A DNA stretch of 64,000 nucleotides from Candida dubliniensis CD36. Taxonomy: Eukaryota > Ascomycota > Pichiomycetes > Serinales > Debaryomycetaceae. Position numbers and translations under genes: made by a program. Position 1 is the first letter of the stretch; each line of letters opens with the position of its first letter. The stretch is taken from positions 62,001 through 126,000 of the forward strand of contig NC_012865.1 in the NCBI RefSeq assembly GCF_000026945.1, written 5' to 3'. Shown here piece after piece: positions 1 to 9,258 of this stretch. The notes beneath the pieces were generated by a model that worked only from the letters and a program-made list of their open reading frames with translations, did not search any database and was not told where the DNA came from.

Positions 1-987
1 TTATCTTCCTTTTATGCCCCACATTTGAAATTTGCTTTCGAAGAGTTGATTGCTGGGAATTATCAAAACGCTCTTATTGGCTATCTGATAGCAGCAGAGC
101 ATGGGTTTGAAGAAGCTCAAATATCAACTGCGTACTTGTTGTATCAACTACAACCATTATATTCCAAGCAACCACCAAAGACTTTCCCGCCTGAAAGAGT
201 TGAAATGGCTGTACTCTATCTTGAAAGAGCATCAAAACAATCAAATGTGGACGCTACTATTTTACTTGGTGATTTATACTCAGGTCAAGCAGGCGCTTCT
301 CATATTACGCCAGACTTTGATCGAGCATTCAATTATTATCGAACAGCCGCGGAAAGAGAATCATCGCATGGCGCTTATAAACTTGCCGAAATGTATGAGT
401 ATGGAATTGGACCAGCAAACAACTCAGTTGACTACTTTATGGCAAAACGTTATTACGACTTTAGTCTAAAATACAATGAAATACTCAATCATGCAAAACT
501 GGAATCGTCATCTCAATTCATTTCTAGTAAAACACATATTGACTGGGCATTATTGAGATTGCGTTTGAAATATTTGTTTAATAGACTGGCATTCAAGCAG
601 TCAGGGAATTCTGATGGCGGTTGGCTAAGTGCATTTAAAAAAGTGGGTAATAGGGTGTCCAACGAAGTTCCTCAAGATTCAAATAGCATATCAAGAGCGA
701 ATGCTCATCATGAAGGTGATACATACAATGACGATTTGATTGAACAATACGATATTGGAGACTATTTGGTAATTGCTATGACGTTCATATTTTTCTTTGT
801 GTTTTTTGTACAAAACATTTTAAGACAGTTTCGAAGAATGAGAAACGGTCAAAGGAGAGATGAAGCAGATAACAACAATAACAATAATGGTGATGACAAT
901 GATGACAATCAAGGGCAAAATGGGTGGAACGGCAATCAGTTCCATTTCAGAAGAGGAAATTTTGAGTTTCATTTCTTTGCGATATAG
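1..987 (+). CDS. HRD3: Hrd3-like ERAD ubiquitin-ligase subunit, 3' part
   Basis: The frame is open from base 1, so only the last 328 codons are present and the start lies outside the window. Two to three Sel1-like helical repeats are visible (the AAEHGFEEAQ and KLAEMYEYGIG segments), followed by one strongly hydrophobic membrane segment encoded at about 764-826 and a cytosolic tail rich in Asn and Asp. This order of lumenal Sel1 repeats, C-terminal membrane span and short tail is that of yeast Hrd3/mammalian SEL1L. That protein partners the Hrd1 E3 ligase in the ER membrane and delivers misfolded lumenal proteins for degradation. The family assignment is from pattern recognition; another Sel1-repeat membrane protein is possible but less likely. 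The gene converges on DNA2 with only about 75 bp between the stop codons, so the 3' UTRs probably overlap. Confidence 0.85.
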   Translation, partial: LSSFYAPHLKFAFEELIAGNYQNALIGYLIAAEHGFEEAQISTAYLLYQLQPLYSKQPPKTFPPERVEMAVLYLERASKQSNVDATILLGDLYSGQAGASHITPDFDRAFNYYRTAAERESSHGAYKLAEMYEYGIGPANNSVDYFMAKRYYDFSLKYNEILNHAKLESSSQFISSKTHIDWALLRLRLKYLFNRLAFKQSGNSDGGWLSAFKKVGNRVSNEVPQDSNSISRANAHHEGDTYNDDLIEQYDIGDYLVIAMTFIFFFVFFVQNILRQFRRMRNGQRRDEADNNNNNNGDDNDDNQGQNGWNGNQFHFRRGNFEFHFFAI

Positions 988-1062
988 AGCTATAGCCAAA
1001 TCAGAAATGCATAATATCAACTGTATATTTTTGATAAAAGCAGTCACCCGAAGTTATCTATA

Positions 1063-4000
1063 TTATCTAGTAAGATCTTGAACTACATTCTTAAGTATCG
1101 GGTTTCTATTCAATATTGGAGAATCATGACTTCTTTGCGATGTAGTAGATGAACCGTTAACCTTTGGAACCTCATAAATCTTGTGAGCTGATTGTGGAAG
1201 AGGATAATACCATTTTTCGCTTTCCAAGTAATCAACAAATGTATTGGTTAACTCGTTGGTGGATAATGTAAACCTCGATCCAAGGATTATTAGCTTGGAT
1301 TTGGCTCTAGTTGCAGCAACATTTAATCTACGATATTCTGTCATTAGATTACCAGCAAACTTCCTTTCGTTTGACCGTACTAAAGATATTATAATACACT
1401 CTTTGTCTCTTCCTTGATATTGGTCGGCTGTGAGTATTTCCAAGTCTTTCAAATTACAAAGATTTTTTTTCAATACCGATAATTGAGCACGATAAAACGA
1501 CATAACCCCAATCTGATCTTCTTTCACTCCTCCAAGAACCAACGCGTTGACAAGTTGTTGAATTAAAAGTGCCTCCCTTGTATTTGTTATCATTTCACCC
1601 ACCGTTTCTTCAACAGCCGGCACCGCATCGTAGTCTAAGAATAACACTTTGTTCTTCTCATCAAATACTTTGTGTATCCATTGCAGGTCCGAGGGAACGT
1701 CTTCAGTTAAGAAACTATTTAGGACTTCTGAGTTAGGTATTTTTAAGGATTGTTGGGCAACTTTTTCGGAACCGCACTTTAATTTGTTATTATAAATTAA
1801 AGTATTGCAAACATTCATAATATCATTATTCATTCGGTATTGATATGTCAAGTAACTAATCGAATCTGGATGCTCTTTGGCCAACAAACTGAAAAGCGAT
1901 CGCGATAATTCTTGTTTGACTCTTTTGTCTGGATGGGTAACTAAAGGTGGCAACTGATCATGGTCGCCTACCATGACAAATTTGTCAGCAAATCCCAAGG
2001 GACCCAAATTTACCGGTAAGGTTATTTGCGAAGCTTCATCCACAATACAATAATCAAAAGTCCTTCTTAAATTAAAACACGTATCAGTGATGTTCAAGCA
2101 GGTGGTCGCAATTACTTTTGGGCGCATATAGGTATTGACATATTGCTCATATGTAGTTATTGAGTCTTTAAATCCAGGAATATAGTCTTTAATATCTTTG
2201 TGAACTCTCTGTGGATATCCAAGTCTTAGAAAGTCAATATCCAATTCTTTAAGTTTAAGTAGTATATTGTCAACTGCTGAATTTGTGTAAGAAGTAAGTA
2301 AAACCGATTTCTTCTGTGATACAAGTACTTTTATAAGTTGAGCAATCACCGTCGTTTTACCTGTGCCGGGCATCCCTACTATTAAAGAATAGTCATTAGC
2401 GCTAAAGGCCTTATTCAAAGCTGCAATTTGATCAGGATTGAACTTTTCAGCGTCAGGAATCTCCCAAGAAGACGTGCCAAATGTGGGCTTCTCAAGATCA
2501 ACTACCAATTTTCTCAACTTTGATGCCCCGCCAGGTAAGAATAAACTTAAAACATTATATCTTGCCAATCCCAAACCGTAAAACATTCCATCCTTATCAA
2601 TGCGGAACTTTTTTTCAATTGTGGTTTGTGTGTTCTGTTGGGTTGATCGAATAACACTTTGAAATACTTGGTTGTTTGCCCTATTGTAATTTTTCAATTT
2701 GTAATCAGAAGTGATGATTTTCCGTCTAGTGGAAATCACTACAAAATCTTTGGTGATTTGCTTGACCAATCCTGTTGTTAAAGCAAAATGGCCTTCTTCG
2801 TCACTTATGATAACCTTATCGTTAACATTAATTAGCGATCTTGCCAAATTAAACTTGGAAGCATTCTCAGCCTTTGCGAATGTGTACATAAATTGCTGAT
2901 TCTGGGATTTATCATGATGTGTTGACGAGAATAGGAAATTGTTCGACTCCTTCTCATTCGAATTTGTGATTCTCATGTCAGAAAAGCATTTACCTTGAAA
3001 CTCTTTTTCCTCTGCTGGGATCGTCCATAAATCTTTGACGGCTCTACTCAGAATGTCTTCTTCCTTGGAAATAAGCTCATCCCAGTGCTGGAAGTAATTA
3101 CGATATAAATCGTTTTCAAAAATGTCTCTAGTTATAGCTTCGTATAAGTCTTCCTCAATACCAGATTCCTCTTTGGTACCATTTTCTGTTAGGTGGTTTA
3201 AGGTCATACAAGCGCTTCTAATTTCGCATCGTTCACAGTTGGAATTCTTAACCAACGGTGGTAGCTTCAAGTTGTTCTTTATGTAGTGAGACACTTTGTT
3301 TCTCAAATTCACCAAAGAACGTAAATCAGAAATTCTGATATTGCACTTTTGGGTAAGCTTCTCCTTTGTATACACAAGCAAAAATGAATCGATAGTCATA
3401 TCATATCGATCCTTAAACAACAATGAATATAAAGACGCCTGTGCCCGGTGGTAAATATACTCTCTACCTGTTTTTATTTCCATTGGTATCATGAATTGAC
3501 CTTTCATTTTTTTGTTTTCAAATTTTGCTGTTATGGTAGCGTCGATTTTTCCTTTGATACCAAATATTGGCGATCTTATTTCTTCTTCAATATCCAAGGC
3601 TTCTTCCACAGCAAACATAATCGGATCCCTTTCAGATGTTTCGTCAATTAGATTCTTTCGACTGAGTGGTTGCTTGTAGTAGGTATTAAACCATGTTTGC
3701 AAATAATCAAAGTGTTTAACAACTTCTTCTCTAACTTCTTTAACCTCTTTTTGTATCCCGAATATTAACAACATGTATTGCAGCAATAACTCATCTAATA
3801 CTTGGTTCATGAATTCCGTATCCCACTTTTCAGTACAAATACATTCTTGAAAAATAAAATGAACTATTTCACCGGCAATAATAGGCAACGTCAGTGTTGC
3901 GGGAAATTTGTACCTAGACAATATCACTGTTTTCCTTGAACAGTTAAGCTGCTGAGCAATTGTTGTTGCTGATAACAAAATGTCTGGGTTCCAAATTAAT

Positions 4001-5325
4001 AAGTTGTGCATGTCATCAATTAATCTTGGATTGGAACTATCGGTGACTATAACGTGGATCACGTCCCCTTTTTCCAACTCCAATTCACAGTAATCACCAC
4101 GAACAAGTATCTTTGACTTATCTCTCATTGAATCTACAACTTCTAGAATAAATTGCTTCTCGTGGTTTCGGCCATAATACTGTTCGATAACATTTACAAT
4201 TCGAAATCTCTGGGTTTTCACCCTATCATAAACCAAATCCAGTACTTCCTCAAGATCCTCTTCCTGATGGGTGTTTTCAATATTTAATTTTTCAAAGTTT
4301 TGGATACCTTGTTGAAAAGACTTAGTATATTCAGATGTTACACTGGGTGTCAGAGTCTTTAATACTGCCATTAATTCAGAATCGTCGTCTGAAAACGGGT
4401 CATCAGTCGATTCGCCATCATCCAATACGTTCTCAGAGGGTGGTTTCATAGACACCTTATCTTCAGAGATAGGCTGTGGTTGCATTTGAGTATGTAACAA
4501 TTGAAATAAATCATCATCATCGGAAAAGGGATCCTCGGATTGAAGTGACGCATTTGGGTTTGCTAGAGTTTTGTTTTCGGGAATAGTTTCATTGTTATCA
4601 ACAGTGCCTGGTTGCAAGTTTGAGTTTTGGTTATCCTGTGGGTCAGCTTCAAATTTATTTATCCAATTATTCAAGGTGTTTTGGAAGGAGTCGGTAATAG
4701 ACCCTGACATTGATTTGACTTTATAATCATCACCAGATTTTGCTCTTTGAAGTTGGGATATTTCGTTGTTTTGTTTCTTGTGTTTGCTACTGGAAGATGT
4801 TATATCTGAACGCGTTTTTGTCATTAAGGGAGTTCGTCTTTTGGAAACATTATCAAAATTAGATCCATATCTGTTTAAAACGTCTGACGTGCGATCATCC
4901 ACATTCTCGGATTCTGGGTTAATGTTTTTCAATGGAGATGAAGGTAGCCCACTAAAAGAATTCTTTATATCCAGCTGCTTATGGCTGCTTTTGATTTCGG
5001 GACTTTCTTTCCAGCGAATTCCATCAAAACTATCATCTGAATTCTCTTGAAGAAAATTGAGCTCCTGTTGTTTCTGAACTTTTGTTGAATTGTGGGTACT
5101 GTTTTTGTTAATTTCTTGAACTGGGTTGACTTTTGTGGTAAGCGAATTTATATTGATTGGTCGAATCGGGGGCTTTTGAACATTCGATTGATCGTTTTGG
5201 GGATTGGTGAGGTTATTGACTGGGAAATACATGGTTTTCTTGAGTCGTTTAACGGGGTTTATAGCTTCGTTGGAATCCTTGAAACGCTTGGTCGTCAGCG
5301 ACGCGTCTTCCTTTACACCCAGCAT
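1063..5325 (-). CDS. DNA2: Dna2 nuclease-helicase
   Basis: This is a 1420-residue protein from the first ATG at 5325; the frame is open further upstream but only from a TTG codon across an A-rich run, so I chose the ATG. The N-terminus (about 1-400) is low-complexity with DPFSDDD-type acidic repeats. A Cas4/RecB-like nuclease core follows, with GKIDATI near residue 593 and EIKTGRE near 617. An iron-sulfur cluster is indicated by a Cys near 493 and a C-x2-C-x5-C set at about 695-705. The C-terminal superfamily 1 helicase has Walker A GMPGTGKT at 984-991, DEAS near 1095 and the VAATRAKSK motif near 1337. Dna2 trims Okazaki-fragment flaps and resects double-strand breaks in the nucleus. All catalytic motifs I know for the family are intact. 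Confidence 0.96.
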   Translation of the reverse strand: MLGVKEDASLTTKRFKDSNEAINPVKRLKKTMYFPVNNLTNPQNDQSNVQKPPIRPININSLTTKVNPVQEINKNSTHNSTKVQKQQELNFLQENSDDSFDGIRWKESPEIKSSHKQLDIKNSFSGLPSSPLKNINPESENVDDRTSDVLNRYGSNFDNVSKRRTPLMTKTRSDITSSSSKHKKQNNEISQLQRAKSGDDYKVKSMSGSITDSFQNTLNNWINKFEADPQDNQNSNLQPGTVDNNETIPENKTLANPNASLQSEDPFSDDDDLFQLLHTQMQPQPISEDKVSMKPPSENVLDDGESTDDPFSDDDSELMAVLKTLTPSVTSEYTKSFQQGIQNFEKLNIENTHQEEDLEEVLDLVYDRVKTQRFRIVNVIEQYYGRNHEKQFILEVVDSMRDKSKILVRGDYCELELEKGDVIHVIVTDSSNPRLIDDMHNLLIWNPDILLSATTIAQQLNCSRKTVILSRYKFPATLTLPIIAGEIVHFIFQECICTEKWDTEFMNQVLDELLLQYMLLIFGIQKEVKEVREEVVKHFDYLQTWFNTYYKQPLSRKNLIDETSERDPIMFAVEEALDIEEEIRSPIFGIKGKIDATITAKFENKKMKGQFMIPMEIKTGREYIYHRAQASLYSLLFKDRYDMTIDSFLLVYTKEKLTQKCNIRISDLRSLVNLRNKVSHYIKNNLKLPPLVKNSNCERCEIRSACMTLNHLTENGTKEESGIEEDLYEAITRDIFENDLYRNYFQHWDELISKEEDILSRAVKDLWTIPAEEKEFQGKCFSDMRITNSNEKESNNFLFSSTHHDKSQNQQFMYTFAKAENASKFNLARSLINVNDKVIISDEEGHFALTTGLVKQITKDFVVISTRRKIITSDYKLKNYNRANNQVFQSVIRSTQQNTQTTIEKKFRIDKDGMFYGLGLARYNVLSLFLPGGASKLRKLVVDLEKPTFGTSSWEIPDAEKFNPDQIAALNKAFSANDYSLIVGMPGTGKTTVIAQLIKVLVSQKKSVLLTSYTNSAVDNILLKLKELDIDFLRLGYPQRVHKDIKDYIPGFKDSITTYEQYVNTYMRPKVIATTCLNITDTCFNLRRTFDYCIVDEASQITLPVNLGPLGFADKFVMVGDHDQLPPLVTHPDKRVKQELSRSLFSLLAKEHPDSISYLTYQYRMNNDIMNVCNTLIYNNKLKCGSEKVAQQSLKIPNSEVLNSFLTEDVPSDLQWIHKVFDEKNKVLFLDYDAVPAVEETVGEMITNTREALLIQQLVNALVLGGVKEDQIGVMSFYRAQLSVLKKNLCNLKDLEILTADQYQGRDKECIIISLVRSNERKFAGNLMTEYRRLNVAATRAKSKLIILGSRFTLSTNELTNTFVDYLESEKWYYPLPQSAHKIYEVPKVNGSSTTSQRSHDSPILNRNPILKNVVQDLTR

Positions 5326-5875
5326 ATTAACGATTAATATTACTTGGTGTAGAAGTAGTTTCAATAAAATAAAGGGTAAAAAAAAAAAAAAACAAAATTT
5401 GAAAAATGAAAACAATGTGATTCAGCGCGTTTGATTTCATGCACAAAAACAAGCTCCATGAGGAATAGGCCACTACTATTAATCAAGTTGTATATGAACT
5501 CGATTTTAATTGGTAATTTATAGCTTCAAATTACAGAACCGTTGAACTAGAAAAGAATAAATAAGTAAACGCAAACTATGTACTAGGTATTGTGGTAATC
5601 TATTGCACCAAAGGTATTCAAAGCTATGGAACTTTGATTTTGATGCAAAATTTATGCAAATATTTAAAGAAAAAACACTGGCAGTACCATTCATAGATAT
5701 TCAACATTAATTAGAAGTAGACACATTCAAAACTAAACATATCTTGAACTGATAATGTAGTACAAGAATTCGATTGTCACGTGCACCATACAAAATTAGT
5801 TACAACTTCAATAAAATCATCAATTTACACGTACATTTTTTAAATAGAAAAACTCAATACACAACAAAGTCTATT
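5326..5875. promoter_or_regulatory. DNA2 upstream region / permease 3' flank
   Basis: This 550-bp gap holds the DNA2 promoter and the 3' flank of the permease. It has an A14 run at about 5380, a perfect CACGTG E-box at 5778-5783 (Cbf1-type) and an ACGCG core on the DNA2 strand at 5426-5430, about 100 bp before the DNA2 ATG. ACGCG is the core of the MluI cell-cycle box bound by MBF in yeasts, which would suit an S-phase gene. No gene is evident. Confidence 0.35.
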
Positions 5876-7618
5876 TCAATGACTAAAAGCAAATATCACT
5901 ATTTTTTTATGCCAAGGAGCTCTTTCCCATTTGTCTTGTTCCTCTTGTCTTTCTAGGTTCAAGATTTCTTCGTCGAAAATAGTTCTTTCGTTGTTAATAT
6001 CAATTTCACTTATTGGAATCAACAATCTCCATTTACGAGTGTACAATTTGTGTCCAACGTAAAATACAACTAAAACAATAGCACCAAGGTAACTTTGGAA
6101 AAAGTTATTTGCATCTGGTTTCGATGCACCAATTGGGAACAAAGCAATCCAGAATTGTGAAATTAAAACCAATGCATACCAAATCAAGGCATAGTATGAG
6201 CCCCAAACTCCAGTAGTAGCCTTGTAACCTAATGCATCGGTCGAGATATTGTTGTATTTCAACGCTTGCCTAAATCTAACATGTGAAAGACAAATTCCAC
6301 TCCATGTGAACACTTGTGATAAACCAGAAATAGCTAAAAGCCAATTGAAAACAGTGACTTGCTTTTTGTATGCAGCAATAAATGCAAACAAACCAATGAT
6401 AGCAGCAATCAATAATGCTCTTGTTGGTCTACCAGCTCTATCAATATAGTTGAACCAAGTTGGTGCGAATCCTTGTTCCGCCAATGATTGCAAAGTTCTT
6501 GATGCGGAATACAAAGACGACGAAGCAACTGATGTGACAGACATAAGAATAACGGCATTGATAATAGAAGGAACTGCTTTGACACCATGAAGGGCAGCAG
6601 AAAGAACATATGGTGAGGTGTTGGAACTACTGCTACCTTCACTCATCAAATGAGTCGAGTTCGATGGCACAAGCAAACCAACAATGGTAAGTGACCCAAG
6701 GAACAAAACAATGATACGCCAGAAGATAAGTCTGCATGCAGTTGGGATTGCTTTGCGTGGGTTTGGTTGTTCAGCGGCAGATAATGCGACAAACTCAGAT
6801 TGTCCATACGAAAATGCAGCGGTGACGAAAACTGAACAGAATCCTTTAAATCCATTATTAGTTGGACCTGGGTTTTTCCAATATCTACCACCAATGAATT
6901 CACCAGTTGGTCCACCACCAGTGTCAAGAACAATACCCATGATAATGAAACCGATGAGCAAACAAACTTTAATCAGCCCGATAATAAACTCAAATTCACC
7001 ATAGGCTTTGGAACCAATAAAATGAATAACAACAATAACAACATAAAAAATGGCGACCCATGCATCGGGATTCACTTTTGTTTCACTAATCCAATATTCA
7101 ATGGTAATGGCAGCTGTAACAAGCTCAATACTAATAACACTCAACCACTGAATACAATAATTCCAAGAAATGGCAAAATTGATACTGTCTTCAACAAACA
7201 TCCTTGTATATGAATTGTAACCACCAGATAACTCAGAGTAATTCACTGCCATTTCACCAGCAGCTTGCAATGTAGGGTACACAAACGACCCGGCAATGGC
7301 ATAACCAACAACAAGAAATAATGGACCAGACTTACGCAAAACCTGACCCGTACCAACCAAAAGACCAGTACCTATACCAGTAACCAAGGACATCAAAATT
7401 AAATGACGCTTGCTAATACCTTTTGCCAATTGCTTCCCTGCACTTTCATCTTCACTGGCTTGTTTTCTTCGGAAGGAATCAATAAAGTTTTGGAATGCAG
7501 TTTTATTTTCAGTATTTAGAAATTCATTGCTTGAATATTTTTCTTCGGAGCCAGTAAAGCTTCCCAACTCCTCTGGCCGAACCTCCTTGGAAACAGCCTG
7601 GTCTTCCTTTTTAAACAT
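5876..7618 (-). CDS. GNP1: AAT-family amino-acid permease (Gnp1/Agp1-like)
   Basis: The protein has 580 residues from the ATG at 7618; the longer open frame starts only at TTG. The sequence has the fungal YAT/AAT permease layout. A charged cytosolic N-terminus is followed by the conserved first helix (HLILMSLVTGIGTGLLVG), then GEMAVNYSELSGGY, and about twelve hydrophobic segments in all. The C-terminus is cytosolic with DINNERTIFDEEILN. Such proteins import amino acids across the plasma membrane by proton symport. The match to the Gnp1/Agp1 (Gln/Asn, broad neutral) branch is by overall resemblance; exact substrates cannot be read from sequence. It is followed upstream by a long 1.6-kb spacer, consistent with a nutrient-regulated promoter. 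The symbol is from memory of the Candida locus and is less certain than the family. Confidence 0.85.
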   Translation of the reverse strand: MFKKEDQAVSKEVRPEELGSFTGSEEKYSSNEFLNTENKTAFQNFIDSFRRKQASEDESAGKQLAKGISKRHLILMSLVTGIGTGLLVGTGQVLRKSGPLFLVVGYAIAGSFVYPTLQAAGEMAVNYSELSGGYNSYTRMFVEDSINFAISWNYCIQWLSVISIELVTAAITIEYWISETKVNPDAWVAIFYVVIVVIHFIGSKAYGEFEFIIGLIKVCLLIGFIIMGIVLDTGGGPTGEFIGGRYWKNPGPTNNGFKGFCSVFVTAAFSYGQSEFVALSAAEQPNPRKAIPTACRLIFWRIIVLFLGSLTIVGLLVPSNSTHLMSEGSSSSNTSPYVLSAALHGVKAVPSIINAVILMSVTSVASSSLYSASRTLQSLAEQGFAPTWFNYIDRAGRPTRALLIAAIIGLFAFIAAYKKQVTVFNWLLAISGLSQVFTWSGICLSHVRFRQALKYNNISTDALGYKATTGVWGSYYALIWYALVLISQFWIALFPIGASKPDANNFFQSYLGAIVLVVFYVGHKLYTRKWRLLIPISEIDINNERTIFDEEILNLERQEEQDKWERAPWHKKIVIFAFSH

Positions 7619-9258
7619 GGTATCTAATATATTTGAGGACAAAACAAACAAATAAAATAAAATTAATGGGCTATGAAAGATGAGATATGACTAAATGGAA
7701 AAAAATAAAAAAAAAAGTAATGCCTGAAAGAAGGAGAACTTGGTAAAAAAAAAAAAAAAACAGAAAGCAAAATAATAAAAATCTAGGTTATAAGAGAAAT
7801 AATCGCATCTATATATGGAATGGAATCAACTTTTTCTCATTACACATAGAAAACTCGTGTCGGCTGATTTCTATTCGATTTTGGTAAATTTCAAACAAGA
7901 AAATTCTTATCTAAAAGCAAGGAGTAGCGATTGTGTTTGAAGCAAAACTGCTTATATATTACGTTTACTCAAATCCTGGTTCCCTGCTATTTAATTTGTT
8001 GATGTGTGTTTTAGATTAGATGCTAGAACAATACGTTAAGCTTGGGGCAAATTTCGGGTTTTTGTCTATGCAACATGAAACCTAATCATTATCATCATGA
8101 TCATCAACTCATGCATTTTTTAGGGAACCCAAAAAATGCCTTAAACTGAAGATAGAGCAATCATTGGCCTGCATGCTTTTTTTTTGTTTTCCAACAATAT
8201 GTATTGTGTTGTTTAAATTCTGCGATGGATTCCGTAAGGCATTCTGTCAAAAAAAATGTTTTTGTGTTGCGTTTGGCCGGAATAATTCTCTTTCTTTTGC
8301 GGCAAAAGAAAGATACTTTTTCCTACATACAGGTAAAAAGAAATTCAAATTCAAAAGAAATTTTGCAGAACGAATTAAAATTTACAGTCACGTTAAATAT
8401 TGGCATTGAGAGACAGGAATTTCTTTTATGCACATGATTACCATCTACCCAGAAACAAGCTAAACCTAATATTCAGATCAAATTTCTTGTTCCATCTATA
8501 TTCTTTTAAGCACGATTTTATTTTGATTCAATTGAAACAAACCACGAGTGTATGCCGGTAATAGTATGTTCATACTTGCAAATACTTTTTGGTGGGGAAA
8601 ATAAGTACAACAATAAATGACTACAGAAGAATAACAAATTCTGCTAGATAACACCTATTGGCAAGTGGCTTTGGTGTAAGGCATTTTGATATTACATTGC
8701 AAAAACTTCCTTCCCTTTTTATTTTTATTTTTTTTTTTTTTTTTTTTGCATTTCTTTGTTACACGTTTTGAGTGTCCCCACTTGTTCCCCAAAATGAATA
8801 GGATATAGTAGATTGAGCAATTAAAGTCGAGGGGAACCGGCTACGATAATTCTGGACCACTAAAGTTAAACCCCACTAAACACTCTCAAAGAGAATAATT
8901 AGAAAGGATTGACTGAACAATGGTGTATGACTGTTTTGCCTTCACGCATAGGAATAGTAGTCTCTTCGGTTCAGGAATCAGGAATTACAACACTTCCGTA
9001 TCATGGGGCTTACCTGCAATTACATACTTCCATGATATAGAATTGGTTACACGTTCTGCTTTAGCAAAAATAACAGTATAAAATTTCTAATTACGGAATA
9101 CCAAACTATAGCAAAAAAAACGCACACACAAAGGTAAACAACATAAGTTTGTATAACCTCTTCCCCAAGCAGCCTCATCACATCTGACAATGATCTACAC
9201 TACCATTAAGCATTAGATATATCTAATTCTATATACAAGCTAATCACATTCTTCCTAT
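7619..9258. promoter_or_regulatory. Long spacer upstream of the permease
   Basis: This is 1.64 kb without a convincing gene. It is AT-rich with an A16 run near 7746 and a T19-type run near 8728-8748. A GATAAG site (minus strand) lies at about 7905-7910, the type used by nitrogen-regulated GATA activators, roughly 290 bp upstream of the permease ATG. The open frames inside (for example 8164-8437) are short, not protein-like and without family resemblance. The right end is the 3' flank of OCT1. Confidence 0.4.

Noticed and set aside
1063..5415. Longer DNA2 start at 5415
   Set aside because: Begins at TTG and reads through an A/T homopolymer giving a Phe-rich leader; the ATG at 5325 is the natural start.
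8164..8437. Two overlapping frames of about 80 codons upstream of the permease
   Set aside because: Low-complexity Phe/Lys composition typical of chance frames; no domain and no context.
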